Shown piece by piece: positions 36,347-45,523 of a DNA stretch of 64,000 nt. The DNA is from Clostridium sp. C2-6-12 (GTDB taxonomy: Bacteria > Bacillota > Clostridia > Clostridiales > Clostridiaceae), in the NCBI RefSeq assembly GCF_009928485.1, contig NZ_JAABNP010000006.1, positions 62,001 to 126,000 on the forward strand, written 5' to 3'. The first letter of the stretch is position 1; each line of letters opens with the position of its first letter. The notes under the pieces were generated by a model, which was not told where the DNA came from, did no database searches, and saw only the letters and a list, made by a program, of their open reading frames with translations. The position numbers were made by a program, and so were the translations under genes.

Positions 36347-37152
36347 TGGAAAAAAAACAACAATTATTTGAAGGAAAAAGCATAGTAACTGGATATGATA
36401 AAAAAATTATTATTGATGGAATAGATATAACTATTCCAAGTAATAAAATCAGTGTAATTATAGGAGCCAATGCATGTGGAAAATCAACTTTGCTGAAAAC
36501 TTTAGCTAGGCTTATTAAGCCAAATTCGGGAGAAGTTGTAATTGATGGTAAAAAAATCACCTCAATGCCATCTAAACAGCTAGCACAAATTTTAGGCTTG
36601 CTTCCTCAATCACCAATAGTTCCAGAAGGTATAACTGTTTGGGATTTAGTTTCAAGAGGTAGATTTCCTTATCAATCATTTCTAAAAAACATGAATCAAA
36701 CTGATTTTGATGCTATAGAAGAAGCACTTGAAATAATGGGGATAACAGAACTTGCAAATCGTAGTGTAGATGAGCTCTCTGGAGGTCAGCGTCAAAGAGT
36801 TTGGATTGCTATGGCACTAGCTCAACAAACAGACATACTTCTTTTAGATGAACCAACAACCTATCTTGATATAGCGTATCAGGTAGAAATTCTTGATTTA
36901 TTAACAGATTTAAACCGAAAAAGAGGAACTACTATTGTAATGGTACTTCATGATATTAATTTATCTGCTAGATATGCCGATTATATATTTGCACTTCGCA
37001 GTGGGGAATTAATTAATGAAGGTACACCAGCAGAGGTCATAACACCGGAGTTAATAGAAGAAGTATTTGGACTAGATTGTGTAGTAATAGAGGATCCAAT
37101 ATCATATTCACCATTTATAGTTCCAAGAGGAAGACATCATATCGGTATATAA
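36346..37152 (+). CDS. Fe-siderophore ABC transporter ATP-binding protein
   Basis: 268 residues of the FepC type. Walker A GANACGKSTLLKTL (Ala-Cys in the variable positions), Q-loop LLPQSPIVPEG, signature LSGGQRQRVWIAMALAQQ, Walker B ILLLDEPTTYLD and switch His in VLHDINLSARYAD. Last gene of the four-gene operon, followed by a hairpin. GGAGGGGG lies ahead of ATG. Confidence 0.95.
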   Translation: MEKKQQLFEGKSIVTGYDKKIIIDGIDITIPSNKISVIIGANACGKSTLLKTLARLIKPNSGEVVIDGKKITSMPSKQLAQILGLLPQSPIVPEGITVWDLVSRGRFPYQSFLKNMNQTDFDAIEEALEIMGITELANRSVDELSGGQRQRVWIAMALAQQTDILLLDEPTTYLDIAYQVEILDLLTDLNRKRGTTIVMVLHDINLSARYADYIFALRSGELINEGTPAEVITPELIEEVFGLDCVVIEDPISYSPFIVPRGRHHIGI

Positions 37153-37193
37153 TACAATTTAAAATGTGAATTAAAATAAATTAAGTTTATAGG

Positions 37194-37231
37194 CCTCCTT
37201 AATGAAATTTTCATTAGGGAGGTATGTTTTT
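37194..37231 (+). terminator. Terminator after siderophore operon
   Basis: 14-base arms CCTCCTTAATGAAA and TTTCATTAGGGAGG with one wobble, very short loop, then TATGTTTTT. Confidence 0.75.
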
Positions 37232-37349
37232 ACCATAAGTGATATTTATTTCAAGGTAATAATATGCGTATAAATCAAGTGGACTAAAGAAACAAAAAGA
37301 TATAAAATACAAGTTATAGTATATATATGTAAAATAGGAGGCTTGATGA

Positions 37350-39158
37350 ATGGAAAAGGTTTTAAAGGAGAGAAAAGATGTAGATGAAGCCCTTACTTGG
37401 GATTTATCTGCAATTTATGCTACAGACGAAGAATTTCAAAGAGATGTAAAAGAAATGATAGAACTATCAATAAAAATAGAAAAAGATTATAAGGATAAAT
37501 TAAATACTGCAAATAAGATTAATGAATGCTTAGATGAACTAAGAAAATTATATGAGATTAGAGATCTTACTAGCTATTATGTAGAACTTGCAGTTTCAGT
37601 AGATTATGCAAATAATGAAAATCAAGATAAATATTCTAAAATGGCTAATATAATATCTGAAATGGAGAGCAGATTAAGTTTTATAGAAAGTGAAATTATT
37701 CAAGCTGATGAGGAAGTTTTAGGTGCAGCAATAAGTGAGTCGAAAGAAAACAGTAATTATTTAAAGGATAAAAAAAGAGAAAAGAAGCATGCACTTCATC
37801 CAGAAGTGGAAAGAGTATTAGCAGCTTTATCTGGAACATTGGAAGGACCATATAAAATTTATGAGCAAGCTAAGCATGCAGATATGAATTTCAAGAGCTT
37901 TACTGTAGATGGAAAGGAATATCCTCTTGGTTATGCACTTTTTGAAAATGAATACGAATATGAATGTGATACAAATGTTCGTAGAGCAGCATTTAAAACA
38001 TTTTCTAATAAATTAAAAGAATATGAATATACTACAGCTGCAGCGTATCAGCTTCAGGTTCAAAAGGAAAAAAGTTTGGCAACATTAAGAGGTTTTGACT
38101 CAGTTATAGATAGTTTATTGTTTCCTCAAAAGGTAGATAGGGAGTTATATAATAGACAAATAGATCTTATAATGGAAAAATTAGCACCTCATATGAGAAA
38201 GTATGCTAAACTTCTTAAGAAAATACACAAACTTGATGAAATGACTTTTGCAGACTTAAAAATAGCAGTTGACCCAGAGTATGATCCTAATGTAACTATA
38301 GAAGAATCTAAAAAGTATATTGAAGGAGCTTTGGCTATATTAGGTGATGATTACTTAGAAATGGTTAAGGCAGCTTATGATGAGAGATGGATTGATTTTG
38401 CACAAAATAAAGGCAAATCTACAGGAGGTTTCTGCGCAAGTCCTTATAGAAATCATTCCTTCATATTGTTATCTTGGAGTGAAAAGATGGCAGAGGTGTT
38501 TACTTTAGCTCATGAGCTTGGCCATGCAGGTCACTTTAAATTATGTAATGAAAGTCAAAATATATTTGATGTAAATGTATCTGGATACTTTGTTGAAGCA
38601 CCATCTACCATAAATGAATTGCTTATGGCAAATTATCTTTTAAAGACAAATGAGGATAAAAGATTTAGAAGATGGGTTTTATCTTCAATGATTGGCCATA
38701 CTTATTATCATAATTTTGTTACTCACCTTTTAGAAGCAGCATATCAAAGAGAAGTATACAAAATAATTGATGAAGGGGGAAGTGTTCAAGCTTCAACTCT
38801 AAGCCAAATAAAGAAAGATGTACTTGAAAAATTCTGGGGCGATAGTGTAAAGATAATTGAAGGTGCTGAATTAACCTGGATGAGACAGCCTCATTATTAT
38901 ATGGGTCTTTATTCTTACACTTATAGTGCAGGACTTACTATAGCAACTGAAGTCAGCAAGAGAATATTAGAAGAAGGAAAACCAGCAATAGAGGACTGGA
39001 GAGCAGTACTTTCAGCAGGTTCAACTAAAACACCAGTAGAGCTTGCTAAAATGGCAGGTGTAGATATAACTACAGATAAACCGCTTCTTGATACTATTGA
39101 TTATATTGGTGGAATAATTGATGAGATAGTTAAGCTTACAGAAGAAATTGAAAATTAA
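37350..39158 (+). CDS. pepF: M3-family oligoendopeptidase F
   Basis: 602 residues, the normal PepF length. The zinc site AHELGHAGHF (HExxH near residue 388) and the third ligand region EAPSTINELLMANYLL are intact, with the family C-terminus HYYMGLYSYTYSAGLTIA. Cytosolic zinc peptidase for medium-sized peptides. AGGAGG precedes ATG. Alone between terminators. Confidence 0.95.
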   Translation: MEKVLKERKDVDEALTWDLSAIYATDEEFQRDVKEMIELSIKIEKDYKDKLNTANKINECLDELRKLYEIRDLTSYYVELAVSVDYANNENQDKYSKMANIISEMESRLSFIESEIIQADEEVLGAAISESKENSNYLKDKKREKKHALHPEVERVLAALSGTLEGPYKIYEQAKHADMNFKSFTVDGKEYPLGYALFENEYEYECDTNVRRAAFKTFSNKLKEYEYTTAAAYQLQVQKEKSLATLRGFDSVIDSLLFPQKVDRELYNRQIDLIMEKLAPHMRKYAKLLKKIHKLDEMTFADLKIAVDPEYDPNVTIEESKKYIEGALAILGDDYLEMVKAAYDERWIDFAQNKGKSTGGFCASPYRNHSFILLSWSEKMAEVFTLAHELGHAGHFKLCNESQNIFDVNVSGYFVEAPSTINELLMANYLLKTNEDKRFRRWVLSSMIGHTYYHNFVTHLLEAAYQREVYKIIDEGGSVQASTLSQIKKDVLEKFWGDSVKIIEGAELTWMRQPHYYMGLYSYTYSAGLTIATEVSKRILEEGKPAIEDWRAVLSAGSTKTPVELAKMAGVDITTDKPLLDTIDYIGGIIDEIVKLTEEIEN

Positions 39159-39177
39159 TCATAAAATTTAATTTAGA

Positions 39178-39221
39178 AACCTACAAAAATCTAAAAGTTG
39201 GATTTTTGTAGGTTGTTTTTT
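39178..39221 (+). terminator. Terminator after pepF
   Basis: Perfect 14-bp stem, arms AACCTACAAAAATC and GATTTTTGTAGGTT, loop TAAAAGTTG, followed by a G and seven T. TAAA-loop family. Confidence 0.9.
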
Positions 39222-39251
39222 TAGAGATTTTTTTGTGACGGCAGTCACTAT

Positions 39252-39280
39252 TTGATTATTATTATAATAAATGATATACT
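39252..39280 (+). promoter_or_regulatory. Sigma-A promoter of the marR-FUSC operon
   Basis: TTGATT at 39252-39257, 17-base spacer, TATACT at 39275-39280. The palindromic operator begins 6 bases after the -10. Confidence 0.7.
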
Positions 39281-39285
39281 TACCT

Positions 39286-39306
39286 AAGTAATTATTACTT
39301 AAGTAA
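39286..39306. promoter_or_regulatory. Overlapping palindromes: candidate MarR operator
   Basis: AAGTAATTATTACTT (39286-39300) is a perfect 7-1-7 palindrome and overlaps a perfect 12-bp palindrome TTACTTAAGTAA (39295-39306). Further half-sites flank both. Placement over the transcription start, just before the MarR gene, fits autorepression. Confidence 0.65.
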
Positions 39307-39324
39307 GTAATTGGAGGTAGAAAA

Positions 39325-39732
39325 ATGATTTTATACGGTCATAATGTAAATCAATTAGCAAGGAGTTTTACAAAGAAATTAAATGAAAAGATTTCTCCTC
39401 TTGGTTTGTATTCATCACAGTGGGGAATAGTTTTATATTTACATAAAAAAGGACAATGTACACAGATTGAATTATGTAAATATCTTGGAGTAGAAGCACC
39501 AACTATAACTAGAACCTTAGCTAGAATGGAAGAAATGGATCTTGTAATTAGAACAGAGGGAAAAGATAAACGTGAAAAAAATATAAAGTTAACTGAAAAG
39601 GCTAATGAAGAGTTTCCTAAATGGTATGAAGCGGCTATAAGTGTAGAATTGGAATCTATATCTAACATTAGTGAAGAAGAAGTGAAAATTTTCAATAAGG
39701 TACTAGAAAAAATGATGATGAATTTAAATTAG
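39325..39732 (+). CDS. MarR-family transcriptional regulator
   Basis: 135 residues with the winged helix of MarR: LGLYSSQWGIVLYLHKKG, CKYLGVEAPTITRTLARME and the wing VIRTEGKDKREKNIKLT. Likely binds the palindromes overlapping its own promoter and releases on an aromatic or drug-like ligand. TTGGAGG precedes ATG. A FUSC-type efflux gene follows 25 bases later, the usual regulator-pump pairing. Confidence 0.93.
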   Translation: MILYGHNVNQLARSFTKKLNEKISPLGLYSSQWGIVLYLHKKGQCTQIELCKYLGVEAPTITRTLARMEEMDLVIRTEGKDKREKNIKLTEKANEEFPKWYEAAISVELESISNISEEEVKIFNKVLEKMMMNLN

Positions 39733-39757
39733 ACACAAGATAGAAGGAAGAAATAAT

Positions 39758-41650
39758 ATGAATATATCTATGATTAAACAAGCATTCAAATTAAATAAAA
39801 ATCCTTTCCCTTGGGATAAGGCAATAAGTGCAGCTATATGTGGAGGATTTCCAGTCCTTCTTGGACTTTTATTAAATCAAGTACGTTTTGGGTTGTTAGG
39901 TGCCATAGGAGGATTTACTTATTTATATGTATTTAATGAGCCTTATGCACAACGTGTAAAGAAAATATTTTTTATTGCCATTGGCATTACTTTTTCAGTT
40001 ACACTTGGAATTTTGGCAGCACCATATCCAGCACTTATAATTTTAATAGTTGGTTTAATGGGGATAATTGTAACTTTTATATTTGGTATGTTTAAGATAC
40101 CAGGACCAGCAGCAGTATTTTTTGTATTAAGCTTTACAATGACAACTGGGATTAAGATTGAACAATCAGAAATACCAATATTTATTGGAGTAGTTTTTGC
40201 TGCCAGTATGTTTTCATGGATAGTCAGCATGGTTGGATATTTCTTTAACCCTCATGGACCTGAATTGAAAAAAATAAAAGGTTTATATTTAGCTTTGGCT
40301 GAATTTGCAGAAGCTGTGGGTAATGAAGATATTAGTAGTATTAGAAATCATACTGTTAATTCTTTAAAAGAATCAGAAGAAATTCTTACAATAGGTTATA
40401 TCCCTTGGAAAGTTTCATTTTTCTTTAATCGATTAGTTCTTTTGAATAAACATGCTAATAAAATGTTTTTAGAAATGCTTGAGCTTCATTCAAATAGTAG
40501 TAACAAATTGCCTGAGGAATTACTTGAGATTATTAAAATATTATCTAAAGGTATTGATTTAAAGAATGGCGAGAGAATAACAATAAAAAAATCAAACAAA
40601 GAATTCGACGAAAAGTATAAAAAACTTTTAGAGATAATATTTGATATAGAAGCAATAATGAATTTACCCTTAGAATATATTGGTCGTGGTATAGAAATTT
40701 CAAAACCATCATTAAGCACAAAGCTTATTAGGGGAATTAATAAAGATTCAATAGTATTTTCTAATTCAATTAGATCTGGAATAGTACTTTCAATATCAGC
40801 ATTAGTAGCATTTAACTTTCCTTTTACAAGACCATATTGGATTACTTTATCCTGTGCTGCTGTAATGTGTGGAGCAACGATTATGGCAACTTTTCATAGA
40901 GCAATTCAACGTTCAGTTGGAACAATTATTGGGATAGGTTTAGCTATAATTATTTTGAGTTTTGAGCCTAAGGGATTTATGGTAGTTGTAATCAATATGT
41001 GTTTAACAGCTTTGATTGAACTTGCCATTTCTAAAAATTATGCTCTTGCAGCCATATTCATTACTCCCAATTCTATACTTATAGCAGAAAATTCAACTAA
41101 AATTTATAATGTGGGATATTTTGCAACAGCTCGTATTACAGATATAATTGTTGGATCAGCAATAGGATTAATTGGTACATATATTATTGGGCGTAAATCA
41201 GCTTCAAGTAAATTACCAGATTTAATGGCTAAATTGTTAAGAAGTCATTCTAGAGTGTTAGTATTTCTTTCTTCAAATAATAATGAAAATGATACAAGCC
41301 TTATAAAAGAAAAAATGGAAATAGATTTTATGAATTTTAAAATGGCTTATAACACAGCATTAGGAGAAATTCCTAATAATGAAGAAATGCTTGAAAATAT
41401 GTGGCCAGCATTTTACTCACTAGAACATGGTAGTTATTTACTTACTCAATATTGTACAGAAAAAGGGCATTTGAACTTATCAGACGAGGAACTATCACAA
41501 ATGATACTTGTTTTTGAAAAAATGGCTAATGATATTGAACAAAAAAATGAAATACTGCCAAGAAAGATTCATGTTATAAACGAAATATCTGAATTTTGCG
41601 AAGAACTTAATATTCTTCAAGAAGCATTAAGTATCAAAAAAATTATATAA
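39758..41650 (+). CDS. FUSC-family membrane protein (aromatic acid/drug exporter-like)
   Basis: 630 residues arranged as helices (about 20-165), a cytoplasmic region (about 170-340), a second helix bundle (about 345-480) starting SIRSGIVLSISALVAFNF with PYWITLSCAAVMCGATI, and a cytoplasmic C-terminus. This two-bundle layout is that of FUSC/YccS/AaeB-type transporters, which export aromatic acids or related toxic compounds. Co-transcribed with the MarR gene; AGAAGGAAG precedes ATG. Confidence 0.88.
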   Translation: MNISMIKQAFKLNKNPFPWDKAISAAICGGFPVLLGLLLNQVRFGLLGAIGGFTYLYVFNEPYAQRVKKIFFIAIGITFSVTLGILAAPYPALIILIVGLMGIIVTFIFGMFKIPGPAAVFFVLSFTMTTGIKIEQSEIPIFIGVVFAASMFSWIVSMVGYFFNPHGPELKKIKGLYLALAEFAEAVGNEDISSIRNHTVNSLKESEEILTIGYIPWKVSFFFNRLVLLNKHANKMFLEMLELHSNSSNKLPEELLEIIKILSKGIDLKNGERITIKKSNKEFDEKYKKLLEIIFDIEAIMNLPLEYIGRGIEISKPSLSTKLIRGINKDSIVFSNSIRSGIVLSISALVAFNFPFTRPYWITLSCAAVMCGATIMATFHRAIQRSVGTIIGIGLAIIILSFEPKGFMVVVINMCLTALIELAISKNYALAAIFITPNSILIAENSTKIYNVGYFATARITDIIVGSAIGLIGTYIIGRKSASSKLPDLMAKLLRSHSRVLVFLSSNNNENDTSLIKEKMEIDFMNFKMAYNTALGEIPNNEEMLENMWPAFYSLEHGSYLLTQYCTEKGHLNLSDEELSQMILVFEKMANDIEQKNEILPRKIHVINEISEFCEELNILQEALSIKKII

Positions 41651-41673
41651 ATAAATATGACTATTAAAAATAA

Positions 41674-41717
41674 AGCGTGTTAAAATCTAATAATATGATT
41701 TTAGCAGGCTATTTTTA
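41674..41717 (+). terminator. Terminator after FUSC gene
   Basis: 14-base arms AGCGTGTTAAAATC and GATTTTAGCAGGCT, mostly paired, loop TAATAATAT, T-rich tail. Confidence 0.7.
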
Positions 41718-41937
41718 TTTATTATAGGCATGTAAAAAAATATAAGGTAGGGATAAAAATTAGCGCAACTACAATTTATGTCTATATTGTATCAATTTAT
41801 TGCCAGTTTAATTCATTAAAGAGAGGTAATATATAATAGGAAAATCATAAATTACAAAAATACTAATAGGTATAAAGCTTAGAAAATTTGTATGAATGAA
41901 ATTTAAATTAATAATACATAACTAGGAGGAAAAAAAG

Positions 41938-43656
41938 ATGATTAATAATGCACAATCAGGACCTAAAGCACCTAAAGATCCACAAAAAAAGCGTAGTGGC
42001 TTTTATATAATGGTGGATAAAATTATAGAGGCAACTGCACGATTGGAAGGAAAACCTTCTCAAGAAGTATATTTAGATGAAGGTAGATTAGCTTTTAATG
42101 CCCAATTTGTAGGCGGCGTTGAAGATGAAAACATTCTGAATTTATTAAAGGACTGTGAAAGTGTTCACAAATTAGTTCATAGTATTGGAGTTTCTGTAAA
42201 AGCATCTGATGATGTAGGAGCAATTGACTTTGTATTTCATAACTACGGGAAAGTAGATAGATATGGAGGCGGGACACAAATTAAGGTACCTTGCACTAAT
42301 GATGGAGCAGAATTAATTCTTAAGCTTGAGGATTATGAGTGGTCAAAAGATGATGATGTTGTTGGCAAAATGGCTTTTGAATTTGAAAAGCCAGCGTTAA
42401 CAGCAGAGGTAACAGTTAAGGTTTATCTTAATGATGGATATGAGGTGCCAGAAATTGCAATAGATCCTCCAGTAGAATTTGAGAGTGATCAGTATAAGTC
42501 TATAATTTCAAAATCTCTTTTAAATAAAGGTAATAACAGAAGGCTTAAAGCTGCTATGGAGAAGGCTCAAAGAGGAGAAGATGTTACTATTGCTTATATT
42601 GGAGGTTCTATCACTCAAGGAGCTGGAGCTAAACCTATTAATACAGGATGCTATGCATATAAATCTTACTTGAAATTTAAAGAACTATTTGGAAAAGATG
42701 GTGGAGATAATGTTCATTATATTAAAGCTGGAGTGGGAGGAACACCTTCAGAACTTGGTATGATTCGATATGACAGAGATGTACTTAGAGATGGAGCGGT
42801 AAAACCTGATGTCGTAGTTGTTGAATTTGCAGTAAATGATGAAGGCGATGAAACAAAAGGTGTATGTTACGAAAGCTTAATTTTAAATATACTTTCGGCA
42901 GAAAATAAACCTGCAGTAATTTTATTATTCAGCGTATTTTTAAATGATTGGAATCTACAAGAAAGACTTTCACCAGTTGGAAGACTTTATGATTTACCTA
43001 TGGTAAGTGTATCAGATGCTGTAGTCGATCAATTTAAATTAACAAGAGAAGAAGGAAATGTTATAACTAAAAGACAGTTTTTCTATGATATTTACCATCC
43101 TACAAATGATGGACATATAATAATGGGAGACTGTATTGGGTATTTATTTGAAGAAACAGCAAAAAATCCTTTGGATGAAAAGGACATATCCTTAGATAAA
43201 GAACCTGCTATAGGAAATTCCTTTGTAGGAGTACATCTAATTGATAAGAAGGATAATGCATGTGGGGCAGTAATCGAACAAGGAAGTTTTAAAGAAACAG
43301 ATGAAGAACTTCAACTTGTTGAGATGGATGTTAATCCTCTTGGAACAGCACAATTCCCACATAATTGGATGCATACACCTGAATCAGGAGAAGAAAGCTT
43401 TCATATGACAGTTAGCAGTAAGAGTTTACTATTGGTATTTAAAGATTCAGGAAGAATGGATTTTGGTAAAGCAGAGGTTTATGTAGACGGAAAACTAGTT
43501 TTAACAGCAGATCCACGAGCAGTAGGCTGGACACATTGCAATGCAGTAATTTTGTATCAAGAAGAAATTAGCAGGGAACATAAGATAGAAATTAAGATGA
43601 CAGAAGATAGCAAGGATAAATATTTTACTATCCTTGGATTCGGATATAACTGGTAA
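41938..43656 (+). CDS. SGNH/GDSL-hydrolase family protein (carbohydrate esterase-like)
   Basis: 572 residues without a signal peptide. An N-terminal beta-rich region (1-200) precedes the SGNH core: nucleophile IAYIGGSITQGAGA, block II AGVGGTPS, block III VVVEFAVND and the DxxH pair in DIYHPTNDGH. A C-terminal beta domain follows. Such enzymes often remove acetyl or other acyl groups from sugars; the GH115 gene downstream suggests xylan-derived substrates (inference). AGGAGG precedes ATG. Likely first gene of a run to 51479 with spacers of 1-75 bases. Confidence 0.85.
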   Translation: MINNAQSGPKAPKDPQKKRSGFYIMVDKIIEATARLEGKPSQEVYLDEGRLAFNAQFVGGVEDENILNLLKDCESVHKLVHSIGVSVKASDDVGAIDFVFHNYGKVDRYGGGTQIKVPCTNDGAELILKLEDYEWSKDDDVVGKMAFEFEKPALTAEVTVKVYLNDGYEVPEIAIDPPVEFESDQYKSIISKSLLNKGNNRRLKAAMEKAQRGEDVTIAYIGGSITQGAGAKPINTGCYAYKSYLKFKELFGKDGGDNVHYIKAGVGGTPSELGMIRYDRDVLRDGAVKPDVVVVEFAVNDEGDETKGVCYESLILNILSAENKPAVILLFSVFLNDWNLQERLSPVGRLYDLPMVSVSDAVVDQFKLTREEGNVITKRQFFYDIYHPTNDGHIIMGDCIGYLFEETAKNPLDEKDISLDKEPAIGNSFVGVHLIDKKDNACGAVIEQGSFKETDEELQLVEMDVNPLGTAQFPHNWMHTPESGEESFHMTVSSKSLLLVFKDSGRMDFGKAEVYVDGKLVLTADPRAVGWTHCNAVILYQEEISREHKIEIKMTEDSKDKYFTILGFGYNW

Positions 43657-43665
43657 ATCCACCCA

Positions 43666-43678
43666 GGGGTCAGACCCC
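43666..43678. repeat. GC-rich 13-bp palindrome GGGGTCAGACCCC
   Basis: Perfect 6-1-6 palindrome in the 39-base gap between the SGNH and ABC genes, and by far the most GC-rich spot nearby. Similar GGGGTCAGACCCC hairpins occur in other bacteria and have been linked to REP-like elements (recalled, not checked). Could be RNA hairpin or a mobile-element trace. Confidence 0.55.
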
Positions 43679-43695
43679 CAAAAAGGAGTGAGTGT

Positions 43696-45522
43696 ATGGA
43701 TGTTTTAAAGTTTGGTTTTAAATATTGGAAAAGGAATTTGAAATGGGCAGTAATTGCACAGCTTGTGGGCTATTTTGCTATAATTGCAGATTTGATGATT
43801 CCACTATTTTCAGAACTTTTTATTGATTATGTTATAGGTGATAATAAACCTACAAATGAAGGCGTATTTTCATTTATGCTCAGTGGAAAATATGGGCAGA
43901 TTCATTCGAAGCAGCTATTTTTCAGCTTGGCAGCAGTATTTATGCTTTTTTTGCTTACAAGAATAATTCTTATTTATATTAAAAATCTTACAAATCAGCA
44001 TTTAGGTTTGAATTTAGAGACAGATTTAAGGTTGGCTACTTTTCGTAAGTTAATGGAGCTGGATAGTGAGACAATATCTGAGTTTAACACTGGAGAATTG
44101 TTGACTACAATTAATTCAGATACCATTATGTATAAGGAACTTTTTTCTAGAATGATTCCTAATATATTGGATAGTATATTTGTGCTAATTATATGTACTA
44201 TTTTATTATCAAGTATTAGCATAAGTTTCCTAGCTATTCCAATAATTACGATGCCATTTTTCCTTATTGCTTTGATGAGATTTAAAAAGGCAGCAAGGAG
44301 TAATTATAAAAATATAAGGAAAAGCAATAGTAAAATGAGTTTAAATGTTCAAGAGAATATTGAAGCTGTACGTTTGGTTCGTTCCTTTACTAATGAGGAA
44401 CTTGAAAAGAGAAAATTTGATAAGTCAAATGAAAAACTAAAAGATTCTTATATCAAACAAATTAATCTGTCATCTAAGTTTGAAGTAATCTTTAGTTCAA
44501 TTAAGCAGCTTGCATATATTGGAACCATTGCAGTTAGTGCAATTCTTGTTATAAAAGGTTATATGCTTATAGGATACTTAGTCGCTTGTTCAAATTATGT
44601 TCTTAAGATAATGGATCATATATCACAAATTAATAATAACTTATTTCAAATGCAGCAGCAATTTGTTTCAGGGCAAAAAATGATGTATTTCATGAATTGC
44701 AAATCCAAAATAATTGATAGAAAAGAAGGCATAGAAATAAATGATGTACCTAATATCAGTATTAAGAATGCATACCTTACTATGGAAGAGAATCAAGTGC
44801 TTAAGGATGTAAGTATTGAAATTCCATATGGGAAAAAGGTTGGTATTGTAGGAGGGACAGGTAGTGGTAAAAGTGTATTGTTAGAATCACTAATGCGTAT
44901 TCATGACATGACTAGTGGAATAATTGAGATAAATGGTAAAGATATAAGAAACTACTCCCTTAGGTCACTTAGAGATAACTTTTCATATGTATTTCAAGAG
45001 GTATTTCTTTTTTCGAATACCATTGATTCTAATATAGCATATGCTAAACCTGATATTGATAACGACAAAGTAATAAAAGCCTCAAAACATGCTCAAGCAC
45101 ATGACTTTGTGAAAAAGCTTCCAGTAGGATATGAGACTATAGTTGGAGAAAAGGGAATAGGTATTTCAGGGGGACAAAAACAGAGGGTTTCTATAGCTAG
45201 AGCACTACTAAAAGATGCACCTGTGCTTATACTTGATGATTCAACTAGTGCATTAGATGTTGAAACAGAAAAAAGACTTTTAGCAGACATTAAAAAGTAT
45301 TATCCTAATAAAACTATTTTTATTTCTGCTCACAGAATGTCCTCTGTTGTTGATTGTGATGAAATAATTTATATGCAAGATGGAGGAATTGCTGAGAGAG
45401 GAACCTTTGATGAGCTTATGAAGCTTAATGGTCATTTTGCAAAAGTATATAAAATTCAAGAAGCACAGAGAAAGGCAGTTGTCGACTTTGATTCTTTAGC
45501 AGCAGGGGAGGCGGGAAGATAA
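43696..45522 (+). CDS. ABC exporter half-transporter with degenerate catalytic site
   Basis: 608 residues: six helices (1-310) and an ATPase domain. Walker A GGTGSGKSVLLESL, signature GISGGQKQRVSIARALL, Walker B LILDDSTSALD: the catalytic Glu after Walker B is Asp. Together with the next gene, which has Glu but a changed signature, this is the pattern of heterodimeric exporters such as BmrCD or TM287/288 with one weak ATP site. AAGGAG lies ahead of ATG. Stop and next start are one base apart. Confidence 0.92.
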   Translation: MDVLKFGFKYWKRNLKWAVIAQLVGYFAIIADLMIPLFSELFIDYVIGDNKPTNEGVFSFMLSGKYGQIHSKQLFFSLAAVFMLFLLTRIILIYIKNLTNQHLGLNLETDLRLATFRKLMELDSETISEFNTGELLTTINSDTIMYKELFSRMIPNILDSIFVLIICTILLSSISISFLAIPIITMPFFLIALMRFKKAARSNYKNIRKSNSKMSLNVQENIEAVRLVRSFTNEELEKRKFDKSNEKLKDSYIKQINLSSKFEVIFSSIKQLAYIGTIAVSAILVIKGYMLIGYLVACSNYVLKIMDHISQINNNLFQMQQQFVSGQKMMYFMNCKSKIIDRKEGIEINDVPNISIKNAYLTMEENQVLKDVSIEIPYGKKVGIVGGTGSGKSVLLESLMRIHDMTSGIIEINGKDIRNYSLRSLRDNFSYVFQEVFLFSNTIDSNIAYAKPDIDNDKVIKASKHAQAHDFVKKLPVGYETIVGEKGIGISGGQKQRVSIARALLKDAPVLILDDSTSALDVETEKRLLADIKKYYPNKTIFISAHRMSSVVDCDEIIYMQDGGIAERGTFDELMKLNGHFAKVYKIQEAQRKAVVDFDSLAAGEAGR

Positions 45523-45523
45523 T

